DNA of 64,000 nt from JAMZMI01 sp039944535 (GCA_039944535.1 JBDUYP010000012.1:1-64000), one strand, 5' to 3'. Positions 35,216-45,289 are shown, numbered from the stretch's first letter. Notes: generated by a model from the sequence alone, not told the origin. Numbers and translations: made by a program.

Positions 35216-37141
35216 TTAGTAGCCGTTGTTACCAAACTCTTCGGCATTGCCAATAGCGTCAAGAAATGCCTGAGGTATAGGTCTCACTTGATGCTTGGTT
35301 TCATTGAACTCAACTATATCTGGATTAGTTTGCCCTAAATAAGTGCTGGTAAGTTTCCCAAACCTTTTTAGGTCTTCCCACCTTACCTGCTCGCCTGTAA
35401 GCTCTCTAGCTCTTTCAGCCAGTATAAAATCTAGAGTCACATCACCAGCGGCAACAATCATTTCAGCCTGACGACTGGTAATAGCAGCTCTTCTTCTCAC
35501 AGAATTCACATATTCTACTGCTGTTGTTTGATCGTTATTTGCACGAAGTGCTGCTTCTGCTGCAAGCAAGTAAACGTCACCAAGTCTGAGAATAGGAACA
35601 TCACCCGTCCATCTTTGATTATTGTATATCCAGTGAATTGAAGAGAATTTGTTAAATGATGGATGTACATCCTTGTACTTATAACCTAAACCTGCAGAAG
35701 ATTCATCCACCCAGGTATCATCATCTTCAAACATTTCTTCTGGTGTAACGATAAGAAATGGCAATGTACTTTTCTCTACATCAGTCATTTCATAATTCGG
35801 AGTGAAAACAGAAATCCCATCCAAATACCCATCTAGATCATCGTCAACCATATTGGTGTTTCCAGAGGCACTAACCCATCCGTAAAAGTTGGTTCTACCA
35901 TCATAATATACCTGTCCAGCTTCATACGTTCCAACTGTATTCAATATAGAATCTCCAACTAATGATTGATCCTTGCCATACAAGTCAACCATTTCCTGTG
36001 TTATAAGCCAATTTTTCTTTGCTGAATTATAATATTCGGTAAAGAATGTGTTTTCAAAACGCGTATCAGCTGGATCTCTTACTGGTTCAAAAATTTCAGT
36101 CAAAAGATATTTAGTTGGCTTGATACCACCTGAGTTGGCACGTCCATACCATTGGCAGTTCTTCTCGGTGGTACCCCATTCTGCGCCAATAGACTTTAAA
36201 TCCATTTCGTAATATTGACGTGTTCGACCTCTGTTGGCTCCTTCAGGGTTTGCCTGAGTCGAATTATCAGGGTCAATTGACTCTAAGAAAAGGAATTCCT
36301 TATTGTCCTTGTTGTTGAGCCCTGCCCATAACTTGGCATAACCTGAATCTGTATCATCACTCTCCCAAAGACCACAACCGTAGGTATCCTGATTATCGAT
36401 TAGTTCCTCGGCAACATCAAGTGCCATGGCAGCATAGATTGCCTCATCACCAAGACGTGTTCTCTGCAAAAGCGCTTTGGCATACATTCCCAAGCCAGCT
36501 TTTCTTGACGCTCTCCCTTTCTCTGCACCTTGACTAATTGGCAGATTCTCGGAAGCAAACTTCAAATCTGCAAGTATCACCTCATATATTTCCTCTTCAG
36601 AACTTCTTTTGGGGAAGAAATCACCATCTGGGTCGTTGATGGAAGTCACTGTAGATGGAAGAGTTCGCAATACTACGCCTCCATACTGCTCTACAAGCTG
36701 GAGATAACTCCAACCTCTCAAGAAATGAGCTTCCGCTACCTTAGCGTCAATTTCTTCCTGAGTATCATAACCTTCTACTTTATCGGCATAATAGATTGCC
36801 AGATTTGCAAAGTTTATACTAGCATACCAGCCTTGCCAAAACACACGATTTTGCCCCTGTTCTGTAGTTAGGTCACTTCTATATTGTGCAAATGCCTGAA
36901 GACGTTTGGTGCACCACCATAGATCAGTACCTAACTCCTGATTACCTATACCGTCCAATTTTCCATACATGAAATACAGGCTGTTATAGGCATAGTTAAC
37001 CAAACCTTCGTAACCTGTTCTTGTAGTATAAATTGCATCAGTATCGGCTATCGTAAAATTCTCTTCTTCTAGATCACATGATGATACTAATAGCAATGTT
37101 AGCAATCCTAGTAAAATTTTATGTTTTAATATATCTCTCAT
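35216..37141 (-). CDS. SusD/RagB-family glycan-binding lipoprotein
   Basis: Surface lipoprotein that hands glycans to the SusC channel, 641 residues, longer than the common 500-600. Lipobox VSSC (residue 22). TPR-type helices at about 110-215 with AEAHFLRGWSYLQLVEQYGGVV and a conserved RASRKAGLGMYAKALLQ segment, and the C-terminal block LAAEAALRANND, YVNSVRRRA, LDFILAERARELTGEQVRWEDLKR typical of RagB/SusD. Lies 11 bp downstream of susC. The extra length is in the central region, likely in the ligand face. Substrate not deducible beyond pectin-like context. Confidence 0.93.
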   Translation of the reverse strand: MRDILKHKILLGLLTLLLVSSCDLEEENFTIADTDAIYTTRTGYEGLVNYAYNSLYFMYGKLDGIGNQELGTDLWWCTKRLQAFAQYRSDLTTEQGQNRVFWQGWYASINFANLAIYYADKVEGYDTQEEIDAKVAEAHFLRGWSYLQLVEQYGGVVLRTLPSTVTSINDPDGDFFPKRSSEEEIYEVILADLKFASENLPISQGAEKGRASRKAGLGMYAKALLQRTRLGDEAIYAAMALDVAEELIDNQDTYGCGLWESDDTDSGYAKLWAGLNNKDNKEFLFLESIDPDNSTQANPEGANRGRTRQYYEMDLKSIGAEWGTTEKNCQWYGRANSGGIKPTKYLLTEIFEPVRDPADTRFENTFFTEYYNSAKKNWLITQEMVDLYGKDQSLVGDSILNTVGTYEAGQVYYDGRTNFYGWVSASGNTNMVDDDLDGYLDGISVFTPNYEMTDVEKSTLPFLIVTPEEMFEDDDTWVDESSAGLGYKYKDVHPSFNKFSSIHWIYNNQRWTGDVPILRLGDVYLLAAEAALRANNDQTTAVEYVNSVRRRAAITSRQAEMIVAAGDVTLDFILAERARELTGEQVRWEDLKRFGKLTSTYLGQTNPDIVEFNETKHQVRPIPQAFLDAIGNAEEFGNNGY

Positions 37142-37152
37142 TGTGGTATCTC

Positions 37153-40100
37153 TTAAAATGAAACGTTAACTCCAAAAACAACCTGCTTATATAGCGGCCA
37201 TGAATCGGATGCACTATTTTCAGGATCCATTCCCTTCAACAAATCGCTCTTAGTAATAATTAGAGAATTGTAAATGGTGCTATATACTCTTATGTTAGAG
37301 AGACCGATATTCTCAACAACATTATCAGGTATAGTATATCCTAAGGTGATGTTTTTAACCTTAAGAAAAGACCCATTCACATATCTTAGGCTCTCCAAAG
37401 TATTTGAGCTTCTGTTTACATTTGGTCTCGGGTAGTCGTTGGAAGGATTTGAAGGCGTCCAGTAATCATATACATCCGGAATGTTGTGATCACCGTAATC
37501 AAAATAACCTAATAATTGTCCATCGATCATTTGCCCCCATCTTCCAGTGACGAAAATACTAAGGTCAAATCCTCTATATGAAAATGAGTTCTGAAGACCA
37601 GCTGTCCATTTAGGGGCCGCTTGTCCTATGATCCTGCGATCATCATCTGGATTAATGCTATACGGGTTTTCGGCGGTATATTCCACCTCTACCATGTTGC
37701 CCTCTTCATCCTCTTCCATTCGACTCCATACACCGTTAGATTTTTTTGTCAATGAACTAGCTACTTTAACATCTCCTGGTTCAGAACCAAAAACGGCAGC
37801 ATCTTCTTCTTCTCCTAATTGCCAAATACCAATCTTTTTGTATTCATAGTAAACATCTCTAGGTCTTCCAAAAAATAAGCCTAGATCCACAAGATTATCG
37901 ACCTCCACTGCTCCTAATTCTACAGACACAACTTCTTCCCAATTTCGAGCAAAAGTTAATGTTGTGTTCCATTTAAAATCCTTACGTCTAATGTTAGAAG
38001 AATTGATCGTAAGCTCAACCCCATGATTATTCATTTCAGCGATATTTCCTGCTCTTGTGTATGGGTTCTTGGCTCCTGTCCCTCCAACGGCTGATGGCAA
38101 GTCTTTATCAAAAATTATGTCTTTGGTGTCAGTATTATACCACTCTAGTGATCCAAAAATCCTATTGTTAAATACTCCAAAATCAAGTCCCAAGTTTAGA
38201 TTATAGGATTTTTCCCAACCAAGTCTTCCATTGGCTACTCGATCACCAGGCACATAAGTTGCTACTTCTCCTCCTCCTAAATCTAACTTTTGAGGACCTG
38301 CCTGAACACCAGATAAGGATGAGTATGGCTCAATATTTGCGCTACCAACTACTCCATAACCCACACGTAATTTCAAATCATCGACGACATCCACATCAGA
38401 AAGGAAGCTCTCATCAGAAATCCTCCAAGCAAAAGCTGCAGCAGGGAAAACATCCCACTCGTTCCCCTCAGCCAACTGAGACCAGCCGTCGAATCGAACA
38501 GAAGCTGTAAAGAGGTACTTGCTTTGAAAACTGTAGTTTAATCTACCTGCATACGATGAACGCTTACGCATCTCATAATCAGAATCCACAGCTGGTGAAA
38601 AACCAGCACCAAGGTCATAGTATTCCTGATAGTCAAAATTAAACGCTCCATTTCCAGCATAAGAAGACTCTGACTGGCTATGAGAATAAGCTGTAATGAA
38701 AGTTGCTCCTAGCTCGTGACTACCACCTATCGTTATTTGATAATTCAGAATATTTTCCCATATGTAGCTATAGTCAAGCTCTGTCTGATATTCAGCGCTT
38801 CTGATAGCTGACTCACTCCCGGTAAGCATAAGGTATGTGTGATCACTTTTGTACACCCCTCGACGACCTGCATTCAGAGAAACTCCTGCACGAGTAGTCA
38901 AGTCTAGCCCCTTTATTAGTGAAAATTTAGCGTAAGGATTTGCTGTCCAGTTAAATGATTTGCTATTATTCAGGTAAGTGCCAGGTATATTGTTAGCCAA
39001 CGGACTAACAATCCCCGTTTCGTCAGCTACAGGAAACTGATTAATATTCCCATTTTCATCAACAGCATCCCCCACTGGAGCTATTCCGAACGCCTTATTT
39101 ATCCTACTTCTGGTTTCATTTCGATCACGGTACATTAAACCAGTAACTAAGCCAAATTTGGCCCAATCGGTAGTAGTTACATCAACATTGGCTCTCATGG
39201 TGTAAACATTAATATTATCGTTGCGATATACTCCCTCTGTTTTATTATGGCCGGCTGAAAACCCTCCTTGCACCTTATTATTTCCTCCTCGTATGGAAAG
39301 CGTGTTGTTCGTTTGAACTCCCCTTTGAAATGTTTCATCTACCCAATCTACATACCTGCTGTCATCAATATATGGGGTAATGGTAACCGGGTTTAATCCC
39401 CAAGCTGTTAGCACTTCTTCTCGTGATCCATCTGAACCGTTGAATGCTCGATATCCCTCATCCAGATAATCCAACCAAGCTTGACCTTTCAAAGGGCTGG
39501 GATATGACGGATTATCATTGATACTGACGTATGAATCAAAGTCAACCTGCATAGTACCACTCTGTGGTTTCTTAGTTGTAATAATGATTACTCCATTGGC
39601 ACCAGAAGCCCCATAAATTGCGGTAGACGAAGCATCTTTTAATACATCTATTGACGCAATGTCATTTGGATTTAGGTTGTTTATGCTGCCCTGTATACCG
39701 TCAACAATGTAAATAGGTTCACTACTGTTATTAGCCCCGAGGGTTCTGTTTCCTCTCAGGAGGATATTCACACCGGACCCAGCTCTACCATCACTTCTAG
39801 TGATGTCCAAACCTGCAACTCTCCCCTGTATGGCTTCAATAGGGCTGATTACAGGAGCCATTTTTATTTCTTCGCTTTTCACAGAAGATACCGCACCGGT
39901 CAAATCTCTTTTTTCTACCGAACCGTATCCAATCACTACTACTTCTGCTAGACTTGTAAAATCAGGTTGGAGTAAAACATCTATTTGAGTTTTTCCTGCA
40001 ACGCTAACATCCTGCGAAGTATAACCCACAAATGACACTGTAAGCACCGCATTATCGGGATCAGTTATAGAAATCCGGAAATTCCCATCAATATCCGTGA

Positions 40101-40584
40101 CAGTACCATTAGTCGTTCCTTTTACAAGCACGGTAGCGCCAGGTAGACCTTCACCATTCTCATCGGTAACCTGTCCGGAGACTTCTGCCTGCTGGATAAT
40201 TACTTCGATTTGTTTGGTTCGATGGTTGCGAACACTAATATTATTGTTAACCTGACGAAATCCTACTTCTGCTTTTTCGGATATTTCAAGTAGTATAGAT
40301 TCAACCGTTCGGTCTTCAGCAGACAAATCCAGTTTAACCAGGTCATTAAGCGTTTTTTTATTAAAAACGAATACGAAATCAGAGTTCTTTTCTATGGCTC
40401 TGAACGCTTGTTCCAGCGATGCATCCGCTAGCTCCAAAGTGATGGTAGCCTCTTTCACACTTTGCACTCTTTGGGCGTTTCCTTCGTTAGCCATAAGAGT
40501 ATTGAGTAATAGTGCTCCCAACACAAGAAAGTAGACAGATATTTTTCCAAACATTACAACAAGCTGTAAAAGTTTATTTTTCAT
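37153..40584 (-). CDS. SusC-type TonB-dependent transporter with N-terminal STN domain
   Basis: Outer membrane importer, 1143 residues from the preferred ATG at 40584, which gives a normal signal peptide (MKNKLLQLVVMFGKISVYFL, ending at GNAQ); an ATG 69 bases further upstream adds an unnatural leader. Order: STN (about 40-110), carboxypeptidase-regulatory-like domain (VSGQVTDENGEGLPGATVLVKGTTNGTVTDIDGNF), TonB box and plug (VVVIGYGSVEKRDLTGAVSSVK, GRVAGLDITR, LRGNRTLG), and a beta-barrel to the end. The STN domain couples occupancy to the FecR/ECF pair 123 bp upstream, so glycan binding should activate the locus. Confidence 0.94.
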   Translation of the reverse strand: MKNKLLQLVVMFGKISVYFLVLGALLLNTLMANEGNAQRVQSVKEATITLELADASLEQAFRAIEKNSDFVFVFNKKTLNDLVKLDLSAEDRTVESILLEISEKAEVGFRQVNNNISVRNHRTKQIEVIIQQAEVSGQVTDENGEGLPGATVLVKGTTNGTVTDIDGNFRISITDPDNAVLTVSFVGYTSQDVSVAGKTQIDVLLQPDFTSLAEVVVIGYGSVEKRDLTGAVSSVKSEEIKMAPVISPIEAIQGRVAGLDITRSDGRAGSGVNILLRGNRTLGANNSSEPIYIVDGIQGSINNLNPNDIASIDVLKDASSTAIYGASGANGVIIITTKKPQSGTMQVDFDSYVSINDNPSYPSPLKGQAWLDYLDEGYRAFNGSDGSREEVLTAWGLNPVTITPYIDDSRYVDWVDETFQRGVQTNNTLSIRGGNNKVQGGFSAGHNKTEGVYRNDNINVYTMRANVDVTTTDWAKFGLVTGLMYRDRNETRSRINKAFGIAPVGDAVDENGNINQFPVADETGIVSPLANNIPGTYLNNSKSFNWTANPYAKFSLIKGLDLTTRAGVSLNAGRRGVYKSDHTYLMLTGSESAIRSAEYQTELDYSYIWENILNYQITIGGSHELGATFITAYSHSQSESSYAGNGAFNFDYQEYYDLGAGFSPAVDSDYEMRKRSSYAGRLNYSFQSKYLFTASVRFDGWSQLAEGNEWDVFPAAAFAWRISDESFLSDVDVVDDLKLRVGYGVVGSANIEPYSSLSGVQAGPQKLDLGGGEVATYVPGDRVANGRLGWEKSYNLNLGLDFGVFNNRIFGSLEWYNTDTKDIIFDKDLPSAVGGTGAKNPYTRAGNIAEMNNHGVELTINSSNIRRKDFKWNTTLTFARNWEEVVSVELGAVEVDNLVDLGLFFGRPRDVYYEYKKIGIWQLGEEEDAAVFGSEPGDVKVASSLTKKSNGVWSRMEEDEEGNMVEVEYTAENPYSINPDDDRRIIGQAAPKWTAGLQNSFSYRGFDLSIFVTGRWGQMIDGQLLGYFDYGDHNIPDVYDYWTPSNPSNDYPRPNVNRSSNTLESLRYVNGSFLKVKNITLGYTIPDNVVENIGLSNIRVYSTIYNSLIITKSDLLKGMDPENSASDSWPLYKQVVFGVNVSF

Positions 40585-40707
40585 AAATTTGAATAGGTTT
40601 AGTGATACATAGTTGTGCACTGAATTAGGTCTGAGTTGTATATGTTGGCGCATGTGAGCTCAGGCCTTTTTTTCATTGTTCAGTTCAATGATAAAGTCAG
40701 GTTTTCA

Positions 40708-41823
40708 TCATAGGCTTGGGTTTTGTGAGTTAAACATTAAGCGTACTTTTTTTCCTTCTATTTCATATTCAAAATCCAAAGCATACCCCAGCGAAGAAAG
40801 CACGTTTGACAAGTAGGCATTTTCAAACCTACCAGTACACTGCAATCCCTGTGGCAATTCCCCTTCGATAATAAATGTTACGTTGTACCAATTCTCCATG
40901 AGCTCTAGCGATTCTCGAAATGGTGTGTCCTCTAAATAGATGATCCCCTTTCTCCACAATGCGGCCGTTTCAATATCAAAATCCTTTTTCTCAAGCTCCT
41001 TATCGCCAAGGCGATAGTTGATTTCTTCTCCTGGGAGCAAAATCTCCTTATCAGATATCGGACCATTCAATTCCACTTTTACTTTACCTGTAAGCAAACT
41101 CACTTTACAAGATTGATCTCCTGCTGTCTTTACATTGAAAGATGTTCCTAGTGCTGTAGTGTTCAGATATTTCGTTTCCACAATGAAAGGTCGGTTTGGG
41201 TCTTTAGCCACTTCAAAGAAGGCTTCCCCAATCAGGTTAACCCTGCGATCTGACTCATTATAATTGCTCTGGTAAGTCAATGAGCTCTCAGAATTAAGAA
41301 AGACCTTTGATCCGTCCGGAAGAAAAACTGTTGACTTTTGCCCTCTCGGGTTTTGTTTCTCAATGGTTACCAGTGCAACTTCCTTCTCCTGATCAAATTC
41401 CACCGAAGAGATATAAAACACCCCCACCCCAATTAGGATCAAGACCGCAGCAGCCACCGAATACCAGTATTTTTTGAAGTTGTATTTTTTCTTGTCAGGG
41501 TAATTACCAATCACTGAGTGAGGTCCCATCGGAATAACCTTTGGTTCAGTTTTGATGGAATCTTCACTCGTAATTATATTATTCCAAATTTCATCCTGCA
41601 AGTCAGTCGATACTTGAAAATCATGACGTGCCATAGAAAGCAGTATCCTCTGAGCCTCACGTACATCATCAGCCTTCGAAGCATTATCCTTGAGCCACGC
41701 CTCCCAAATCAAATTAGAATGAACATCAGATTCCAGAATCCATTTTCTGAACGATTTGTCCATCACAAAATCCTCAACCTGATAGTGGCTGTAGTCAAGC
41801 ATATTCCTACTGTTCTTACTCAT
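40708..41823 (-). CDS. FecR-family anti-sigma factor
   Basis: A 371-residue inner membrane protein that holds the ECF sigma factor until signalled by the SusC STN domain. Cytoplasmic N-terminal part (about 1-118) with an IWEAWLKDN segment, a single membrane span (WYSVAAAVLILIGVGVFYIS, about 120-140), and a periplasmic FecR domain with RGQKSTVFLPDGSKVFLNSES, GEAFFEVAKDPNRPFIVET and LNTTALGTSFNVK, then a C-terminal DUF4974-like domain (LEDTPFRESLELMENWYNVTF). Located between the sigma gene and susC, the normal order for a Bacteroidota trans-envelope regulon. Confidence 0.92.
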   Translation of the reverse strand: MSKNSRNMLDYSHYQVEDFVMDKSFRKWILESDVHSNLIWEAWLKDNASKADDVREAQRILLSMARHDFQVSTDLQDEIWNNIITSEDSIKTEPKVIPMGPHSVIGNYPDKKKYNFKKYWYSVAAAVLILIGVGVFYISSVEFDQEKEVALVTIEKQNPRGQKSTVFLPDGSKVFLNSESSLTYQSNYNESDRRVNLIGEAFFEVAKDPNRPFIVETKYLNTTALGTSFNVKTAGDQSCKVSLLTGKVKVELNGPISDKEILLPGEEINYRLGDKELEKKDFDIETAALWRKGIIYLEDTPFRESLELMENWYNVTFIIEGELPQGLQCTGRFENAYLSNVLSSLGYALDFEYEIEGKKVRLMFNSQNPSL

Positions 41824-41967
41824 ACAATAATAAGAGTCAGGAATGCTACATTTCTATTCACCTAAAAGAATAAAAAATGAAATATTTTAAAATTTAATAC
41901 CAATTAAATGTAATTAAAGATGGATTTATAATTTAAATAGATACTAATTACGAAAATCGCAAAAAAG

Positions 41968-42537
41968 TTAAGATAACTTCTTTCTTAGGGTAGAGATGCC
42001 TCTCCATACCAGCGTATAGACTGATTGCACATTCATTGACATCAGCTCCGACACTTCTTCGTAGGATTTATTCTCAAAAAAAATCAAAAGTATAACCTCT
42101 CTTTGCCGGATCGGCAGGTCGTTCACAACAAGCTTGAGTTGGTTTTCATTAAACTCTCGCTCCTGAGCATCAATGAGTATCTTTTCATGGGATGGAAGAA
42201 ACTCAAGATCCAGTTTTTCTGGAGTCAGCCCTTTCTTTGGTTTATTGATTTCCTTTTCAATTTTTAAGATTTTCGATCTCAGAGATTTGAGAAGATAACT
42301 CCCCAACTTTTGAACATCGGATAGGTTAGTTCTATACTGCCAGAGATCAAGAAAAAGCTGCTGGATAGAATCCTTAACAACCGCCTCATTCATGGCAATA
42401 GCCATACCATAACGATATAACTCGGGGAAATAGCTTTTATAAATACGCTCGAAAGCATTCCGATCACCAGAACGGAATTTGGCCCAGATCTGCTGCTGTT
42501 CAAAATCAGCGCTATCTTCAAAAGCCTTAAGCCCCAT
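41968..42537 (-). CDS. ECF (sigma-70 family) RNA polymerase sigma factor
   Basis: A 189-residue extracytoplasmic-function sigma factor. Region 2 lies at about 24-75 (FERIYKSYFPELYRYGMAIAMNEAVVKDSIQQLFLDLW), and region 4 at about 125-185 (LPIRQREVILLIFFENKSYEEVSELMSMNVQSVYTLVWRGISTLRKKL). It pairs with the FecR gene 144 bp downstream and should direct transcription of fecR-susC-susD. The spacer between regions 2 and 4 contains a charged stretch (EKEINKPKKGLTPEK). A LacI-type operator lies upstream (42738-42753). Confidence 0.92.
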   Translation of the reverse strand: MGLKAFEDSADFEQQQIWAKFRSGDRNAFERIYKSYFPELYRYGMAIAMNEAVVKDSIQQLFLDLWQYRTNLSDVQKLGSYLLKSLRSKILKIEKEINKPKKGLTPEKLDLEFLPSHEKILIDAQEREFNENQLKLVVNDLPIRQREVILLIFFENKSYEEVSELMSMNVQSVYTLVWRGISTLRKKLS

Positions 42538-42665
42538 ATCCAGATGTATTTACAATCATTCCAACTATCAGATTGGTATTTAGTATTTTGACGATTTCAC
42601 AAACAACTAAATCATCTATTTTATCAAATTCATAATCCTTTAAAAAAAATAAGACTCCCTAGTGA

Positions 42666-42694
42666 CAAGTATAGTTTCTGAGGTGATTGTCAAA
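42666..42694 (-). promoter_or_regulatory. Candidate promoter for the ECF sigma/FecR/SusCD operon
   Basis: Minus strand: TTTG at 42694-42691 and TATACTTG at 42673-42666, 17 bases between. This is near the Bacteroidota pattern (TTTG, about 19-21, TAnnTTTG) with one mismatch and shorter spacing. The sigma start lies 129 bases further on. Confidence 0.3.
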
Positions 42695-42737
42695 GTGGGA
42701 ACTACCTAAAAGAAGTGAATTATATTGAAATGTAAGA

Positions 42738-42753
42738 GTGAAAACGTTTTCAC
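42738..42753. promoter_or_regulatory. Perfect 16-bp LacI-type operator
   Basis: GTGAAAACGTTTTCAC is a perfect palindrome with a central CG and the TGAAAACGTTTTCA core typical of LacI/PurR/CcpA-family sites. It lies 201 bp upstream of the ECF sigma start and 28 bp beyond the stop of the GntR-type gene. The only LacI regulator in the window is at 49583-50602. Confidence 0.65.
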
Positions 42754-42780
42754 CTATCCTGCTCCGTCCTGAAACAAGAC

Positions 42781-43815
42781 TTAAAGTGAATTTCTATTGA
42801 CGTATTTGAAGTCGTTTTTGTGGTCTATGGGAATGTTTTCTAAAATTGACTTGGCAGCCAATTCCCCCATCTGTTTGAAGTCCGTTGTAAGTACGGAAAT
42901 ACCATTCGCCAACACCTCTTTCAGAGCCGTATCATTGTAGCTTAATATTCCAATATCTTTCTTGATAGAAAGACCGGCTGCTCGTTGCAATTTGATAAGG
43001 TTAACAAGGTCATGTTCATCTATGATCACATAGGCCGTCCCTTCTTTTATTTCATGTTGAGGTGTGATCTTATTGACAATTTCATGACTGATATTATTAA
43101 ATCCGCAATACCTTCTAAACCCAAGAATAATTTCCTTAGGGTATGGATAGTCGTCATTTTGAGGAAACACTAGTACTAGTTTCTTGTATGAGGCTAGCTC
43201 CTCATCAGCCATTACCATAGCGTCATAAAGATCCATCTTGAAATCCTGATAAATGCAACTGAAGTAATGCTCATAACCCTCCGCCTGATGATCCAGTATT
43301 ACGATCTTCTCCTTAGGTATCTTTTTCATCAACACCTTAAAAGCATTCATATCCAGATCCTTGAAGTGAGGCATGATTACATAATAAGAGTAGCCTTCAA
43401 GGTGCTCGTTGATTACTTTAGAATAATATTCAAAATCGCAGTGGTAGATGAAGAAGTCAATATTAACCTTATCCTTCAGTTCCATGGCCATTATGTTAAA
43501 TATCTCCTTCTTGTACTCACTGAGTTTGTTAAAAAGTACCAGAATTTTGATCTGAGATTCAGGAGCAGAATTGATCACATAGTAACCCTTGCCTTTTACC
43601 GACTCGATCACTCCTCGCTCCTTTAGCGCAACATAAGCTTTCTCTACGGTATCCCTTGCCAGATAGTAATCAAAACTTAATTTATTGATTGAAGGAAGCT
43701 TCTGACCATACTTAATATGACCAGTCTCAATCTTATTGATAATGCTATTGAAAATCTGTTTGTACTTGGGTACACTCGAGTCTTCACTTATTTCAAGGGT
43801 AATAAAATCCTCCAT
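42781..43815 (-). CDS. GntR-type winged-helix regulator with LacI-like sugar-binding domain
   Basis: A 344-residue regulator. N-terminal GntR HTH (about 12-80): SVPKYKQIFNSIINKIETGHIKYGQKLPSINKLSF, with RDTVEKAYVALKERGVIESVKGKGYYV. The C-terminal two-thirds (about 90-340) is a periplasmic-binding-protein-like sensor: IKILVLFNKLSEYKKEIFNIM, DMNAFKVLMKKIPKEKIVILDH, GILSYNDTALKEVLANGISVLTTDFKQMG. The same architecture is used by Bacteroides FucR-type fucose repressors. It is next to the lactate dehydrogenase of the fucose cluster and to the SusCD sigma operon, so it may respond to fucose. Ligand not proven. Confidence 0.82.
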   Translation of the reverse strand: MEDFITLEISEDSSVPKYKQIFNSIINKIETGHIKYGQKLPSINKLSFDYYLARDTVEKAYVALKERGVIESVKGKGYYVINSAPESQIKILVLFNKLSEYKKEIFNIMAMELKDKVNIDFFIYHCDFEYYSKVINEHLEGYSYYVIMPHFKDLDMNAFKVLMKKIPKEKIVILDHQAEGYEHYFSCIYQDFKMDLYDAMVMADEELASYKKLVLVFPQNDDYPYPKEIILGFRRYCGFNNISHEIVNKITPQHEIKEGTAYVIIDEHDLVNLIKLQRAAGLSIKKDIGILSYNDTALKEVLANGISVLTTDFKQMGELAAKSILENIPIDHKNDFKYVNRNSL

Positions 43816-44035
43816 ATAGGCACTTTCCTAGATGCTTCTAAGCAAATCTAATTAATGTCTTTCGGTATAGTGCAGGATGGAGAAAATGGAGTTTAACATT
43901 CTGATTTTAACTTGAAAGTATTAACTAATCCATAGGAAAAACAGTGAAACAACATACGCATTTAAACGATTTGTAGGAAAATACAAAGACTGCTGACTTT
44001 CCGAAGTAACCCCTACTGCATATGCAATCCCTGGA

Positions 44036-45196
44036 TTACCTAATCAGATGCTCAGGTAAATCGCCAACCTCCTTGCAGCATAGCTGATCCATCACTTGCT
44101 GGAGTTGTATTTTGAGCATGGATATGACGTGATTTCCTCCTTCATTGCCAAGCGCTCCTACTCCATACATGAATGGTCTTCCCATGAATGTAAACTTAGC
44201 TCCACTGGCCATCACCCGAGCGATATCCGGGCCAGACCGCACTCCACTGTCCATCATCACCGTGAGCTTATCCCCGTACTTTTCAGCAAGATTTATCATA
44301 GGCTTGATGGTGGACTGACCTGCATCCAACTGTCTACCACCGTGATTTGAAACGATGATACCGTCTATACCGAGCTTGATGGATTTTTCTGCATCAATTT
44401 CATTTACGATCCCCTTGATCACGATTTTGCCTTTCCACTTATCGCGGATTGCAGCAATCTTATCTTCATTCAGGCGTCCTTCAAATGTTGCATCCATGAA
44501 CTTACCCAGTTGACTCAGATTCAGGTTTTTCGGCATATACGGCTTTAACGTGGCGAAATTAGGCTGACCGTAATACAGGGTTTGAAGGGCCCAATTAGGC
44601 TTACCGGAAATCTGCATAAAGTTCCGCAAAGACATTTTTGGTGGCATAGAAAGACCATTTCTGATGTCTCTAGGTCTAAATCCAAATGAGGGCACATCCG
44701 CCAATAACACAAGCACAGGGCACTCTACATCCTGAAGCCTTTTGATAATGTCATCTCTCACTTCATCCTTAGCCGGATGATAGAGCTGAAACCAAGCCTT
44801 ACCACCGGTAATTTCAGCCGCCCGCTCAATGCTGGTAGTAGTCACCGTGCTGAGAATAAAAGGAATGTTGTGCTTTACGGCCGCCTTAGCCAGAATTTCG
44901 GGAGAGTTTGGCCAGATCAGCCCCTGCAAGCCAATTGGAGCTATACCGAAAGGCGCAGAATATTTTATACCAAACAGTTCAGTACTGATATCAGAAGAAG
45001 TATGAGGCGCCAGATATTCCGGCATCAATTCTACATCTTGAATATCCGACTTATTCCGGCTTAGGTTCACATCTTCATTGCAGCCCCCTATGAGGTATTC
45101 ATAGGCGAACTTTGGCATCCGCTTAAAGGCCTTTTTCTTCAGATGATCAATGCTCGGGTACTGTCCGTTAAAATCGGTTGTCACAAAATCTTCCAT
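44036..45196 (-). CDS. lldD: FMN-dependent alpha-hydroxy acid dehydrogenase (L-lactate dehydrogenase type), copy 1
   Basis: Oxidises L-lactate or a close 2-hydroxy acid to the keto acid, 386 residues from the preferred ATG at 45196 (an in-frame start 57 bases upstream adds a stretch absent from the paralogue). Family motifs: PFGIAPIGLQGLIWP, FQLYHPAKDEV, VIKGIVNEIDAEKSI, VSNHGGRQLDAGQ with the catalytic His/Arg, and MDSGVRSGPDIARVMASGA. A paralogue at 53250-54398 begins with the same ATAGAC-ATGGAAGA context. Last gene of the fucose-type operon (FucP, mutarotase, this gene), where L-lactate would be the end product. Exact hydroxy acid substrate inferred. Confidence 0.85.
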   Translation of the reverse strand: MEDFVTTDFNGQYPSIDHLKKKAFKRMPKFAYEYLIGGCNEDVNLSRNKSDIQDVELMPEYLAPHTSSDISTELFGIKYSAPFGIAPIGLQGLIWPNSPEILAKAAVKHNIPFILSTVTTTSIERAAEITGGKAWFQLYHPAKDEVRDDIIKRLQDVECPVLVLLADVPSFGFRPRDIRNGLSMPPKMSLRNFMQISGKPNWALQTLYYGQPNFATLKPYMPKNLNLSQLGKFMDATFEGRLNEDKIAAIRDKWKGKIVIKGIVNEIDAEKSIKLGIDGIIVSNHGGRQLDAGQSTIKPMINLAEKYGDKLTVMMDSGVRSGPDIARVMASGAKFTFMGRPFMYGVGALGNEGGNHVISMLKIQLQQVMDQLCCKEVGDLPEHLIR

Positions 45197-45289
45197 GTCT
45201 ATATTGTCTTTGGGGAATCCCCCTATGTAACTGCGAAATTCCAACTCTACCACGACATATCTGCCCTGTATAGTACTGGTTTGAGCGGC

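Noticed and set aside
8394..40584. Ulvan or fucoidan utilisation locus
   Set aside because: No sulfatase and no recognisable ulvan lyase or fucoidanase; PL1, GH28 and GH106 fit pectin or rhamnogalacturonan better.
40585..40653. Earlier start for SusC adding 23 residues
   Set aside because: The added residues are polar and would precede a normal signal peptide that starts at 40584.
45197..45253. Earlier start for lactate dehydrogenase copy 1
   Set aside because: The paralogue lacks this segment, and both copies share the same context at the later ATG.
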